Shown piece by piece: positions 1 through 12,695 of a stretch of 64,000 nucleotides of DNA; within the stretch, counting starts at the first letter, position 1, and the number at the start of each line of letters is the position of its first letter. The DNA comes from Temnopleurus reevesii (taxonomy: Eukaryota; Echinodermata; Echinoidea; Temnopleuroida; Temnopleuridae), in contig BQKZ01001002.1 of the NCBI GenBank assembly GCA_036244855.1, positions 29,583 through 93,582 on the forward strand, read 5' to 3'. Made by a program: the position numbers and the translations under genes. Below the pieces are notes generated by a model. That model was not told where the DNA came from. It saw nothing but the letters and a program-made list of their open reading frames with translations, and did no database searches.

Positions 1-27
1 NNNNNNNNNNNNNNNNNNNNNNNNNNN
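1..27. other. Assembly gap
   Basis: Run of N at the left edge, followed by a short poly-G. Confidence 0.99.
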
Positions 28-1513
28 GGGGGGTTGTGCTCAAATTATCCCATTCCCAAAGCTCGATTACGATGTGCGTGGTAAGATTCCGTAAATGGTG
101 TCGAAACTTGCGGTAACAACATACTATTGATCTTGTTTAATAGCTGCGTTCGACCAGGATAAATATGGCAAGCTAAGAACAATAGCTAACCATATTTTCA
201 TGGCGAAAGCAGCATGGTAAGGTATTGTTCTTGAACAATAGCTATCATATTCTTTATGGCGACAGCAGCCCATTGCCCGTGATTAACGGACCCCTCCACT
301 TTATCAGCCTCTGTGAAAAAAAAGTTTGAGCAGTTTAGATAATATTTCTTCGTTTGTATAATCTTTCTGTGTATGATCATTTTCACACAAAGTTCAATAT
401 ATGCTGTTCTGTTGAAGCGAAAATAACTATATTGAATTGAATGGAATCATTCTAGGATGTTATTACCTGAAATTTCCTCGAAACAAGATTTGATTCCGTT
501 TAAAATAAGCAGGAACGGAACGAAGTTTGTTGTCCCATCTCTCACCTTCCATAGAGTACCACATTTGTGCATTATGGATTTTGATAGCCACTTAATGATT
601 TGCCAAATTTGCTAATCCAGCCAGGTTATTGTGCATATGCTGCCTTGTGGTTAATCTGGCTATGACAATAGTTTAAACCAAATTTAAGTGATATGTAAAG
701 TGATACAAAAATCCTTAGTATCGGGCTCAAATATGCGGAATGGATTTTGTGCTTCAATTAAATTATTTTATACTTGTCAACTACATACATTAAAATGTCC
801 CATTCCAAAATGTTTTTGTTTAAAGTTTGTATTCAATCCTACTCGATAAATGAGAAACATATTAAAGGTAGAATACTTCTTTTGCAGCCTAAAATTTGAC
901 TTTCCAAGATTGTTGTGTTATGTTGAAGAGTACTGAATGTTAGAACTTTTCACCAATCAATCAAGCAAAAAGATTGGTCATGATAGGCGCATTTATAGTT
1001 ATTCCAATAATAATTCTTCTATTCGGGCCTCGAACCAATTGACCGTGCGTTCAAAATTCAAAACAGCCGTTAACCCCTCGTTGACCAATAGCGCAAGAGT
1101 CTCTCTCAGTGCGTATTCCGCATGGTGTGGCAGTGTATTGAAGTGCCCACTGTATGTGCTTTTATGTTTTGTGTGTGTGTGTGGTACCGGAATACGCTAG
1201 GAGTATCGCGATACCGTTGGTGTCAAAATGAATTATGATAGAATAGATTTTTATTTGAATTAAATATTCTGGAATACATTGGACCAAAATACTTCATAGA
1301 GGTTATTATTTTGGCATATCCGAGGTACACAACAAGTTGTAAGCATAACCGTAATGTGTGCAAATGTAGTTTTCTACCTTTAATGTTGAAACTTTGTTCA
1401 TTAATTAGAAGCTTTCCTATCTACTCATCAATATAATGAGTCCCGCTTTAAGACTGTAATTATTTGATTGAATATATTTCGGGCGATTGGTTGTAGTAGC
1501 AATTTTTCATGAT
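28..1513. other. Intergenic, no gene recognised
   Basis: AT-rich DNA without a convincing exon. A short imperfect duplication ('caatagctaaccatatt' / 'caatagctatcatattc') lies at about 179-270. Confidence 0.5.
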
Positions 1514-1651
1514 GATTGGAATTTGGAATTTGGAATTTATTCATTTGAACGTCATTGACATGTACAGCCAACATTTTGTTCTGATTGGAATTTGGAATTT
1601 GGAATTTATTCATTTGAACGTCATTGACATGTACAGCCAACATTTTGTTCT
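1514..1651. repeat. 69-bp tandem duplication (2 copies)
   Basis: Two identical-looking units at 1514-1582 and 1583-1651, each starting GATTGGAATTTGGAATTT and containing an internal GGAATTT mini-repeat. Confidence 0.9.
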
Positions 1652-1725
1652 GATTGAATAAAGCTTGTCAATATTAATTGTTCGTGGNTGATTGAATAAA
1701 GCTTGTCAATATTAATTGTTCGTGA
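1651..1725. other. Sequence repeated across a single N (probable contig-join artefact)
   Basis: TGATTGAATAAAGCTTGTCA and the bases after it occur at 1651-1687 and again at 1689-1725, with one N (1688) between. Near-identity directly around an N suggests an uncollapsed contig overlap rather than biology. Confidence 0.7.
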
Positions 1726-2401
1726 CGTTTTAATACAGAACGGGGATCTATCAATGCTCTTATTACCATAATCCTTTACTCGTGCTTACACCAAGACACT
1801 TTACCATTTAGTTGAAGTTTTGCTAAATTTTTCAGTATCTCAGTATAATTCGGTTTCCTAATATTCAATATCACGATACAAAAAGATTATACAAATAAAT
1901 TTAAACTTTTTTATTTTACTATAAAGTTATTTGCAGGATAGCATAAGTCTGGCGATTGAAGTGCCGTATTCATGCAACAAAAAATTACCAAGCACGCACA
2001 GGACGATACCATAATATACCATCAACTAGCAACCTGCGCTTCCAAAAATGCATAAATTTATATTTGCTCATGTCAATATATCTGCTTATTAAGCCGGAAA
2101 TATAATCTTCGATTTTTGATCTTTTCTTCTCTGCTTGCTAGTGTAAAGCCTTGACATATAGAGCTGGACGCTATGAAGCATTTGAGACCCAACCATTTGC
2201 GACAATAATTCGGACAGAGAATTTGGAAAATAGGAAGTATACGGTGTCATGGTCAAGACTTGGCATTCGTGAAGGTTAGGTTTCATGGAAATACAACGTA
2301 CTGCTCAGTAATTTTGAAGTTAGATAAGAAAGAAAAATGTAGACGGACTGTGAGGCATATGCAGCACGAGAGGCAGAATGACTGAGAGGCGAATAGATGG
2401 A
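1726..2401. other. Intergenic, nothing recognised
   Basis: AT-rich sequence; only short ORFs without domain features. Confidence 0.5.
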
Positions 2402-2407
2402 GCGAGA

Positions 2408-2464
<57 letters not shown>
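2402..2464. repeat. (GA)n microsatellite
   Basis: Near-continuous GA dinucleotides; responsible for a spurious Ser/Leu-rich ORF on the minus strand. Confidence 0.95.
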
Positions 2465-2465
<1 letters not shown>

Positions 2466-4246
2466 GGGATATAGAAATGAAAAATATAAGAGTTGAGAAA
2501 AGAAATGTTAACGACATCTAACTTTCAGATCTTTTAAGCAAGGATTTTTTACTCGGACCATCCATAATGTAACGACACTGGGCCTTGAAACAAAGAACTG
2601 CACTTGATAAATGCTAAATGTGTTCGTGCTGATTGCTAATTAAAAGTTTACAAAAAGTATGTTTCTTACATTAAAACATAGAGTTATTGAAGCTTCAGGA
2701 GGATCAAACAAGGGTTAAAGTTGCTCGAATAATGAATGCATTATTCGGGGTGGGTAACTATGCATGAACATATTGAGCATTTGTTAGCTTGGCTTTAATA
2801 ACGAAATCATGTAGCATTGGCATTTCCAAGTCATCGTAATCATTGAATACGCAGATTTCATAATACCGACTCATCTATTCAATAATTCAATTTTTATCTC
2901 TCTCCTTTTTCAGAGTAATGATATACATTTCTCAGCTTTAATCATAATCATCCTTGGAAGCTACAAATTGAAAGATATTCCCTAATGCATAGGGGATTTG
3001 CCTAATGCATATAGATGTACTTGATCATGGTAATCCCGGATAATCAAAACGCGCTCGCCTTGCAGTTTCGCGGCATTTCCTGTGCGTAATTGTGGCGAAG
3101 TTGTTCGCGCCGATCCGGAGTCTCCGTCGATGATATAGCAAACATAGCTATCAATCTCAAAGATGGAGACTCGGAATTCAGCGTGCAGATGACACAATCG
3201 CATCCACGACTAGATGAGGACACCGTGGATGATATAATGAAAATATTAAACTTTTCCACGCTTTTATTCATTCGCGGGGCATTCACATGGCAACGTACTT
3301 TGTTGCAGATTTTCGTTAGGGTATAGAATGAAGAGAAATATTAACATTCAGGATAAACCCTGAGAAACATTGATGGGATTTTTATTACAATGGGGGGAAA
3401 AATATCACACGGTATTGGATTTTTTTTTAAAGAATAGGTGTAGAAGACAACGTGATCAAAATTTGAATTGTTTCTGGCTGGCGCTTGCTTTAAAGGGCCG
3501 ACAATTTATCCGCGACGTCATTGGTAAAAATTTGTGTTTCAAAAATTAAACATTTGAGGGGGGGGCAAGCTCCTTGTATTCAAGAGAAAGTATACTCATT
3601 GCCGGAAGGAGTGTGCGAGTGTGTGCGTGTGTGCTTTAATTGTTTTGCATGTGAATGCGTGAGTGGTTTTATTGTGCATATGTGTGTCTGGGACCCATGA
3701 CTTCTAATTCGCGATTACCGGATGTGAATGTTGTGTATTAATACAACAGAAGATCAGATTAGACATAACCATCGTGGTATGGGGTCCCCCAAGGATCTCC
3801 TTTAATACCATGTCTTTTCCTGTACAGATATATATAGGTACTTTCTTATCAAAGTGATTACTCACAGGAACTTAATTACCGCGATCAATCAATGAATCGA
3901 TGTGAACATGAAGAAGGGGATTCCCTTATCATCCCCATGCATTGTGTTTCCGTTTTAATCTTCAAGTGTTTCATATTTCTATGATGTCCCTTCAGAATAA
4001 TTCACCGGTCGAGCCGTAGACAGCGGACTGCTAATTTTCAATAACACCATTGTAACTTCAAATCCATAAAAGCAATCAAATTTCAAGGTTCTACTTGACT
4101 CCCCGAGGGCACTACATGGAGGGTAATCATTTTCTCCTTGTATTGGCCTCTTGTATTACATGTAATTGATCAATAAGAGACGGTCTAGATCAATCTGATG
4201 AAGGTCTATTACATGGAGCTCGTGATGGCTCTAACTGTAAAGATAC
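2465..4246. other. Intergenic; one GC-richer patch, no gene assigned
   Basis: The patch at about 3044-3286 is open on both strands, but no start or splice signals fix a frame. A GT-rich stretch lies at 3608-3690. Confidence 0.4.
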
Positions 4247-4640
4247 CAAAAAGTTAGATGAAGGGGAAGGCTACTAAATTGCGTCCGTTACTGATTAGTT
4301 AATGTGACCATTTGTCTGTGTGTATGGATGTGTATGTGTGTTTGTTGTTGTATTTATGTGTTTTTGTGCATATGGATTGATGAGTTCATTTCAAGTTCAT
4401 ATGACGTGACATTCCCTTTATGACTAACCTTCAAATCTTGTCAACTTATTTCATTATAAAAAAAAAGTTAGATGAAGGGGGAAGGGTCCTAAATTGCTTC
4501 CGTTACTGATTGTTTCGTGCGTGCATATATGTGCGCGTGTATGTGTGTGTGTTTGTTTGTGTATGTGGACTAATGAGTTCAATTCAAGTTCATGTGACAT
4601 GAAATTTAATTTACGACTAACCTTCAAATCTTGACACTTC
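4247..4640. repeat. Tandem duplication, about 213-bp unit
   Basis: Unit 1 (about 4247-4443) and unit 2 (about 4461-4640) share AAAAAGTTAGATGAAGGGG, a GT-rich middle, 'gagttca...caagttcat' and 'gactaaccttcaaatcttg'. The copies are diverged mainly in the GT-rich part. Confidence 0.85.
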
Positions 4641-5290
4641 ATTAATTCCTCAACTATCATGAAAAGGATAGCTAAAAAGAAGTTTGGGGAATGAATAGCT
4701 AATCTTTTCAAAATAAATATTACCTGGCCAGCACTATACAGTTTGCCTTGTACTTTGTGGGATGAAAATCACCTTTGTCATCTTCAAGGAAGAAAAATGT
4801 TTCTTAGAATCACCCTATGTACTTACATCACGTCCACCACCAGACATTTTTTCCTTCGCATCGCACCTGCCGAGACGCAAATTCTGCTGACCTCCGTCGC
4901 CAGTACCTCTTTGTCATGATAGAAGGGGCTTTTAAGTGCCCTTAACCTTCTCATATCCTTCACGATTAACGACCACTTTGCCACACCCTTTTCATTATAT
5001 TTAATAAGAACCTGATGAATAACGCTGGTCTATCCATATTTTCTTAGCCACCTGCTGTCATGGGTAATCATGAAATATCTCACCTGCGGAGAGGTGCATT
5101 TACGACCCGAATACCAGAACTTTTTGTGACATAAAGTGCATATATATTGTTTGCGTCAAAAGGGCGCTTTCGAAAATACGTGATTCGTTGTAATCAGGAG
5201 GTATGAAAAGAGCAGGAAATCTCACATGTCCTGGCTTCATTTAAAAATAAATTTAGATTTTTGATTATCTGGTTATATTCTATGTAAATA
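4641..5290. other. Intergenic, nothing recognised
   Basis: No exon, repeat or RNA signal that I can support. Confidence 0.5.
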
Positions 5291-5816
5291 AAAACTAAAG
5301 CATGAAGATTACAATATTGTGAATGTGAAATAAGGGGAGTAGAAGAGAACGGGGGAGGAAGAGATGGATGGAGAGGTGTATGGAGATAGGGGGGGGGATG
5401 GGGGAGGGAGAGGGGATGGTACATGTAAATGTGTGTAATAAGGCAAAGAGGAGGCTTATGGGTGAGATGAGTGGTGACATAAAGTAAGAAGGGAATCCTT
5501 TGTCAATCTTCCTGTGGCTCGGCTCCGCTGATACTTATTTATTTATTTATCTTTTAGTGTTTTTTAAACATAACTGACGTTAATAAAAATGATCTATATA
5601 TTTATACTTCTAGGTCAGATGGTCATCGTCTCGCTTCTTCGTACTATAATGATTGTTTCAGTTTACTTTTACTTGTAATATTTTATCTGCCGTTTTGTTA
5701 TTTTTTTTTGTTTTGTTGTTTTGGTCGATTTGTAATAACTTTAATCATTTGTAAATATCGTTGATTATGTTGATTTTTGGAATAAATACATAAATAAAAA
5801 AAAACTAAAGCATGAA
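5291..5816 (+). mobile_element. Retro-insertion flanked by 16-bp target-site duplications
   Basis: AAAACTAAAGCATGAA occurs at 5291-5306 and again at 5801-5816. The roughly 494-bp insert between them ends in an A-rich tail (aataaatacataaataaaaa). This is the signature of target-primed reverse transcription, so the insert is a 5'-truncated LINE fragment or a retroposed transcript. It contains a GA-rich part, CTGTGGCTCGGCTCCGC and a T-rich 3' region. No ORF in it is recognisable as protein. Confidence 0.7.
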
Positions 5817-6059
5817 TGATTAAAAAGAAATAACCGAACGGTGAAAACGTCAGTATAATCTTATATTTTTAAATTAAAAATGCCTCGCTAGTTTAGTTCA
5901 TACTATATAAATCCCATTTACACTGAATAACATTCTTCAATCTTGAAAGTGGTGTTAGAGACCTTTTTGTCTTCCATAAGTAGGGTAACGTCCTATGACG
6001 TGTTTCTCCGATATACTGTTTATATCCTTGTCCCACCCCTATCGAAGATACCACTCCTA
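5817..6059. other. Intergenic, nothing recognised
   Basis: Short AT-rich interval between the retro-insertion and the nested element. Confidence 0.5.
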
Positions 6060-6970
6060 TTAAAGCCCCCGTCACATCTACTTATCCTGAGCTATGTTTA
6101 GCGCGACAGATAGGGACGTGTGGATGCAGCGTAGAAAACTTACAGAGGCAGACATCTGCGCGGGTAGTGAGTACACGCAAATTTCCTGGGCGATGTTTCA
6201 CCAAATCATTCCTAAAATTACGCACGACTTCAAGAAAGACTCAAGTGCGTTAATGGGTTTATAATACGTATGCGGTTCCCAATTATTCAACACAAGAACT
6301 GATGCCAGTTGTGCGTAAAGTCGTTATTAAAGTTTTTTTTGTAAATTGATGAAACATCTTCCTAGGCAGCATTTCACCAAATCGTTCTTAAAATTATGCA
6401 CGACTTTAAGAAAGACTCGAGTACGTTCATGAGTGTAATCTGTATACGATTCTTGATTATTCAACACAAGAAATGATACTACTCTTGCAAAAAGTCGTGA
6501 TTGAAGTCTTTTGTAACTTGGCGAAACACCTTCCTGGGCAGTGTTTCATCAAATCGTTCTTAAAATTACGCACGACTTGATGAAAGACCAAAGTTCGTTA
6601 ATGAGTGTGTAATACGCATACGATTCTTGATCATTCAACACAAGAACTGATACCAGAGAGATGTTTCACCAAGATAAGAAAGACTATAAGAACGCCTTTA
6701 AGATCGTCTGGTACCCCGTTTTGTGCGTTATGATTGATAATAATACGCGCATTCAGTGCAAGAACAGGGCGATGTTTCACCAAGTTACCATGGTTACGGA
6801 AGACTTTAATAACAATTTCACGCACAACTGGTACCAGTTCTTGCGTTAAATGGTCTAGAATCGTGTGGGTATTATTCTCGTTAACGTACTCCAGTTTTTC
6901 TTAAAGCCATGTGTAACTTCAAGAACAATTTAGTGGAAAACAGCCCAGGTGTGACTGGGGCATTAAACGC
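6060..6970. mobile_element. TIR element (GCCCC-GTCACA family) of about 0.9 kb carrying a repeat array
   Basis: Left end TTAAAGCCCCCGTCACATC and right end GGTGTGACTGGGGCATTAA are inverted copies and match the ends of the short palindromes at 50036, 50602 and 63865. The interior is the tandem array described separately. No transposase frame is visible, so the element is non-autonomous. Confidence 0.55.
6190..6845. repeat. Array of four palindromic units, about 165-175 bp each
   Basis: Units begin near 6190, 6368, 6541 and 6661. Each starts with a variant of TGTTTCACCAAATCGTTC, contains 'acgcacgact' and 'ttcaacacaagaa' and, when complete, ends in 'ggcgaaacacctt'. The two halves of a unit are partly inverted copies. 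The fourth unit is the most diverged. The same fold-back sequence occurs singly at 56758-56983. Confidence 0.75.
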
Positions 6971-7820
6971 ATCTCTTGTTTTAATGAAGATGTACGCCTC
7001 ACGGTGCAGTGGACGTCAACCCAATCTTAGCGGTAAAGAGTGCCTCTAATCTCAAAACACCTGGGTGAAGTGACCTGTATGAGCGAGCGGGATTGATGGC
7101 CCTCGCTTTAAAGGTGCCTCTCAAGTTTGTGCGCCAAATTGTGACGTCATAGTGAAGAGACGTGAACGTCCTTGTTCTTTTCATAACAGAAAAATGGGTT
7201 TTTTGAACAAAATCTATATTGAATCTTTAAAAAAATACATGAAAAACTTCTTCAATCGCAAGTATCACTTAGATGAACATCGCTGGCCAATGTACAAATG
7301 GGATTGTTAGCCAGTATTTGCTTTCTTCAATGGTATTCACACACAAACACACATGCAAACACACGGACACATACATACAAACTAAAAGAATAAGAGAAAA
7401 ACAAGACGAAAAAGGGGCAGAGAAAAGGAGAAGTATATGATGAAGAAAAAGGAAAAGGATGACATAATACTTCTTGAAATATAAAATATTTATCATTTAC
7501 CTTTACGCACATGACTTGTATCGGGCATGAAATGCACAAGTAATGCAAATGCTCTCTGGTGTCGAACTTACATGCTGTCCAAAATCTTCGCGGTTCAAGC
7601 CCCAGGCACGTCTTGGGAATGGCGAATCTAAAGTTCAGTCCCATAAGTGCATATATATATATATTTTTTTTTCAGATATATACGTCTTGAAATTCAAAAC
7701 TCTCCCTCCTTCTTACCCCTCCCTCCCTTCTGCATCCCTCTCACCAACCCCCCCCCCTTTTTTTTTTCCTTTTCTCTCTCTCTCAAGCACTCATATATAT
7801 GCAGACAAGATTAGCCATGT
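6971..7820. other. Intergenic; pyrimidine-rich tract
   Basis: No gene recognised. A pyrimidine-rich tract with poly-C and poly-T lies at about 7704-7790. Confidence 0.5.
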
Positions 7821-7970
7821 TTTAAATATTCAAATTTGTATAACTCACGGCGTAAAATACCCAAATGTGTAAACATTCAAATGCGTTAATTTAAATATGT
7901 ATGATATGCGGCGTAAAATACTCAAGTGACTGCGTAAATATTTAAATGTGAATGATACGCGACGTAAAAC
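7821..7970. repeat. Imperfect tandem repeat with 'cggcgtaaaata' core
   Basis: Two to three units of about 64 bp containing GGCGTAAAATAC and 'attcaaatg'. The last unit is partial (gacgtaaaac). Confidence 0.6.
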
Positions 7971-8037
7971 GAAACTAACCGTCAAACTAACCGACCAACC
8001 AACCAACGCCAGCACATTGTTACCGCCATTTCCTAAT

Positions 8038-8126
8038 TCTAACCACAAATTTAAAGACTCACTTCACCCATCCAACCTCTAACCAAACCTTTAAAGATTC
8101 ACTTCACCCCTCCAACCACCCATGTT
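8038..8126. repeat. About 42-bp tandem duplication
   Basis: 'ctaaccacaaatttaaag' then 'actcacttcacccatcca' is followed by 'ctaaccaaacctttaaag' then 'attcacttcacccctcca'. Confidence 0.75.
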
Positions 8127-9290
8127 TCTAACATTCTCACCTTACGCAGGGGTGCGCTAACACGTCGTTTTCATTACGTCAGCTTCATGTGATATTACAA
8201 CAGAGCCTATCCTAGTGTAATCAGATAAATCGATAAAGATACCAGTAAAACTTCCTCACATTCAATGTGTTCTCACCTGCTTCCCCTGCATGATAATATA
8301 CACATTTTGCCTGAGGGCTACAAGTGTCCAGAAACTGTTAAAGATGTTTTGCTTTGACATTCGAAAATGGATGCATTCTTTTTAAAAATCTCAATTTTAA
8401 ACCAAGTTTACACAGACATTTATAAATGATTACATGACTATTGAGGTTGATATAAGCCTAAAAGTATAATTGCATTATTTTCTTAAAATGATCTTTTTGA
8501 ATTTTTGTGTATTTACTAGCTAGATTGTGTAAATCGATCTCTTTTCATTTTATAAAAACATATTTTTAAAATATCCAATCCAATACATGAATATTTTTGG
8601 CAGATACTGAATATATTCAAATTTGGTTCGAGGTAGAAGTTGTCACATCATAATGTATTTATAAAGGATGTTAAACGACACATGAATATACAAATTAGTC
8701 GTGTGACATCATCAGAGGATCGTAAAAGTCTTGACAGATGGAAATATCAAACTGCAATGTATCAAATTTGAATATTACTATATACTGCAACATTAAGATG
8801 CATATTCTTGGAAGATGGTTAATATGTATTGGTTAATTAGTAAGCATTTTTTGCAGCTAAAGCCACTGAAATCCGATTTCCAAAGTACAGTTTAACGATT
8901 ACGTACGCTATTCGCCTGAATGAGCGCCCTAAATCTGGATTCATATCAGAAAATGCGATTTATGATTAATCACCGATGATAATTACATTTCATTTACTGA
9001 CGGGTTGGGATTATCCCATGCAGACATGGGTGCGTTCTCATTAGACCGAAAAGATCGCTTTGGCCCGCTTCAAGATTGAGAAAATGCGTTATGAAGTATT
9101 GAATCCTGATGCCTTGGGTAGGATTCATACTCAGTTATGTAGTTGTCATGAGGAATCATTCAATTATATCTGTTACAAATCATCACTGTAAAAAGTGCAC
9201 ACGCATACGTTTTATTGCCCTCCCCCCTCCCCCGGTGTTTTTTGTTCAATCATGGGTATTCATAAAATGAGCTTAATGTTTAACATGTCT
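8127..9290. other. Intergenic, nothing recognised
   Basis: AT-rich sequence; no exon or repeat assigned. Confidence 0.5.
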
Positions 9291-10895
9291 TTTCGTACTT
9301 GATTAATTTGTCTTTTTTTACTTTACAAAATCGGAGAAAAAAAGTACGAACATTTATTTTTTTAACCAGAGGCAGTATGTTAACGTGCATAATGTATGAT
9401 GAGTGCTTGAATTTGATACACATTATATTCTTCAAGAAATATATTTTATTTGTTATAGTACTGCATTCGATGCTCGGCAAATATGGAATGTATTTTTACA
9501 GTACGTGTGCCCAACACTGCGACTTATCAAATCGGTATGAATAAAAGAATAATTAATCGTTTAGACTCGCCATCAATCATCGTTACAATTGTCTCTTTAG
9601 GATCTTAGGCTTTTACAGTCAACAGAGAATATTTTGCTGTCCTCAATTGACCGACAATATGAAAAGGGCCCCCTTCTTCCCCTTCTTCTTTTAAAGATAA
9701 GATACCGTATTCTGAAATCGATCTTTAGAAACTCGAACCAATTATATCTGCTACAAAAGTGACACAAATTTGAGTTTTAATTTTATTACTTTCCACTGCA
9801 TTTATGGTTGCTAAGAACGATAGTATTTAATCACTATGCATCGCTTACATTGTCTTTAACAGCAATACAAAATATACTAAATAAAAATTGATATAAAATA
9901 CCATGATTTATTGATGGAACGATCAATTAATTTGCAGGGTTTAAATCAAAGTGACATTAGATCGTGGACATAGATCCTACCAGACCTATTTCCAAAATCC
10001 AATACAGTAATACAATTTCTGCTTCTAGATATCAATTACGTTAATGGTTAGTTACTTTAATAGAGAGTATTTTCCGAAATGACGACTTTATTGGATCGCG
10101 TGAAGATGCAACTTTTAAAGGGTCTGTTTCCTTTTAGTTCATTTTAAAAGGAGCCCTTGTCCGACCTTCGTATGTACACACTTATTCTCTCCTGTAAATC
10201 CTAACCTTTCTCCATTTTTTGCATTATCTTAAACCCCTCAATCTTGCATGAATTCTTTGCATACCTATACCTGTTTCAGAACTGGTTCTCTGTTGACAAA
10301 TAATTTCGGTTTTTCTACATAATGTTTTTCTTAGCCTTGTGTGTTAAAAAGTGTGAATGTTTTAAAGAAATTATATTTTATACTTTTTCAACATGTACCG
10401 GTGATCCTTTTCTAGAGAATATATCATCAATGTCTTTTCATTCTGAAGCAGAATATTAAGATCTCAAATAGCCACGATCCATAAATCTGATAACTTTTAA
10501 GTCATAACTCAGTAGTCCTCAAATTCATTCTTTGGATTAAATTATTCAGAAACAATTACTCAAAATGTGTGTTTGCGTTTACGAGGAGCTTGAAAAGTAT
10601 AGTCATAATTATTTCCTTATTTCTATTACAACAAATATTTGTTTCAGTCTCATCCCACACACTCGCTCATGATCATAATCATATAGTCATGACCGTACAC
10701 GTGTATAAGGCCGAATCACACCGTTGTATTACTAGCTTGCTTCGCAAAGCGTCAGTCCAGCATTTTTACGATAAAAAAAAGTGCTCGCTGGACACACAAA
10801 GACGCAGGTCTTACGATGGACTGACGTTCGGCGTCAAACGCGTACACACAACTTTTCAACAAACAACATATTGTCCTAAATAAATTCTGTCTTAT
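9291..10895. repeat. 1.8-kb tandem segmental duplication, unit A
   Basis: Matches unit B in the same order: AGTACGAACATTTATTTTTT near 9341, CTGCATTCGATGC near 9463, CAAAAGGAGCCCTTGTCC-like blocks near 10140, and AACATATTGTCCTAAATAAA near 10862. The offset is about 1.8 kb throughout. The ORF at 10569-10883 lies across a half-MITE and is not considered a gene. Confidence 0.85.
10707..10848 (+). mobile_element. Half copy of AAGGCTGACTCACAC fold-back MITE (unit A)
   Basis: Starts AAGGCCGAATCACACC and runs to CTGACGTTCGGCGTC near the centre of the palindrome; the second arm is missing. The same half is present in unit B, so truncation preceded the duplication. Confidence 0.75.
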
Positions 10896-11074
10896 TATGT
10901 GTTACTAGCACTAGCCCTGGCTTTTGTATATGCAACTCAATTTTATTCCATATTTTATCTACTGTATCCTGCTGTTTTATAATATATTCAAATTTGAATT
11001 TTCTTGTGCAATTGAAATGCAATTCCGGTCTTTTTACACCATTACTCCTCATACTTTTTCATAGCAATAATTTT

Positions 11075-12695
11075 AATTTCATGTNTTTTTTACTTGATTT
11101 ATTTTTTTTTCTATGCCAAATCTGAGAAAAAGTACGAACATTTATTTTTTTAACCAGAGGCAGTATGTTAACGTGCATAATATTATTATGAGTGCTTACA
11201 TCTGATTATTATTCTTCTTGAAACATATATGATATGCCATACTGCATTCGATGCTTGGCAAATATGGTAATTACGTACGTGTACCCAACACTGTGGATAA
11301 GCAAACCAGTATTAATACAGAGTTCGGACTTGCTATCAATCATCGTCTAAATTGGCTGTTTAGGATGTTAGGCGTTTACAGTCAACAGAAAAAATTCTTT
11401 GTTGTCCTCATCCAGCCGACTTTATAAAGTCGGGATCATTTCTTAATTGTATCGAAAATTTAAGAAAAATACTTTAAATGCATGGAAACTATGCACTGAA
11501 AAATATATTTAGAAAATGTTTTGTGACTTTTCTATACGGTACCCCAATACTTTAAAGATAAAATATTCTGAAGTGGAACTACAAAAATTCGAACCAACTG
11601 GTCCCGTATAAAAGTGGCACTACTTATTAATTTGATTATTTTCCACTGCAGTTATGGGTGATGCTAAGGACGATAGCATTATTCAATCAGTATACATCCC
11701 TTACTTTGCCTTGGATAGCAAATTCATGTTGCTTGAATGCAAACTTCCTTTCTTTTTATACAAAATATACCAAATACGAAATGATAAGTACCATGATTAA
11801 TTGATTCATCGTTCAATTAACTTTCCGTTTTTTTTTATTGAATTGACATGGGGAAGATGCTACCTGTCCTATTTCCAAAATCTAATAACATAATTTCTGC
11901 TTCCAGATATCAATTACTTTAATGGTTAGTTCCAGAGAGTGAGTTCCGAAATATTGCCTCCTTGGTCGAACGCGGAAAATTGCAACTTAGATAGTCTGCT
12001 TAATTTTATTTCATTTCAAAAGGAGCCCTTGTCCGCACTTATTGTCCCTTATAAACCGTTCTCTTTTTTGTATTATCTAAACCGTTCAATCTTGCATGAA
12101 CTATCATGATTCTGAATTCTTTTTAAAACTACTCTGTGCTATCTTTGATATCTCTTTGTTGTCAAATCAATTCGGCTTTTCTTCATAATTTTTAAAAGCA
12201 TGAGTGTTTTTTTTTAGGAAATTATAGTGTACACCTTTTCACCATGTACCGATGATCTGTTTGTAGAAAATATATATTATCAATATCTTTTATTTCTGAA
12301 GCAAAGTTTAAGATGTCATATAGCCACAATTGGCAAAATGATAAATCCATAACTTTCATGTCAAAACTTAGTAGTTCTCATATACAAATATTCAAAGTCT
12401 GAGCTGTGTTCGTGGTTACGATCCAAAGAAGATTGGCAAGAATAGTCCTATTTCCTTATTTCTATCACAGCAATGTATTGCTTAATCTCATCCCACACAC
12501 TCGCTTATACGCATACCCTCACTTGTATAAGGCCGACTCACATCTTTGCGTTGTTAGCTTGTGTCGGCCGAGCGTTTTTACGCTCCCTGGACGCATAATG
12601 ACGCAGGTCTTACGATGGACTGACGTTCGGAGTCAAGCGTGTACACACAACTTTTCAACAAACAACGTATTGTACTAAATAAATTCTTTCTTATT
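11075..12695. repeat. 1.8-kb tandem segmental duplication, unit B
   Basis: Diverged copy of unit A with many small indels; corresponding blocks lie near 11131, 11244, 12015 and 12662. A single N lies at 11085 near the left boundary. About 180 bp at 10896-11074 separates the two alignable units. Confidence 0.85.
12529..12648 (+). mobile_element. Half copy of AAGGCTGACTCACAC MITE (unit B)
   Basis: Counterpart of the half element in unit A, with the same truncation point (GTACACACAACTTTTC follows in both). Confidence 0.75.

Noticed and set aside
3044..3326. Overlapping ORFs on both strands in a GC-richer patch
   Set aside because: No strand is favoured, starts are arbitrary, and no splice-bounded exon could be defined.
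6190..6845. CRISPR array
   Set aside because: The repeats are long palindromic units without constant short repeats or unique spacers, in a eukaryotic genome.
10569..10883. 104-aa ORF with a signal-like N-terminus
   Set aside because: Its C-terminal half is a truncated MITE, and the duplicated unit B does not preserve the frame or the N-terminus.
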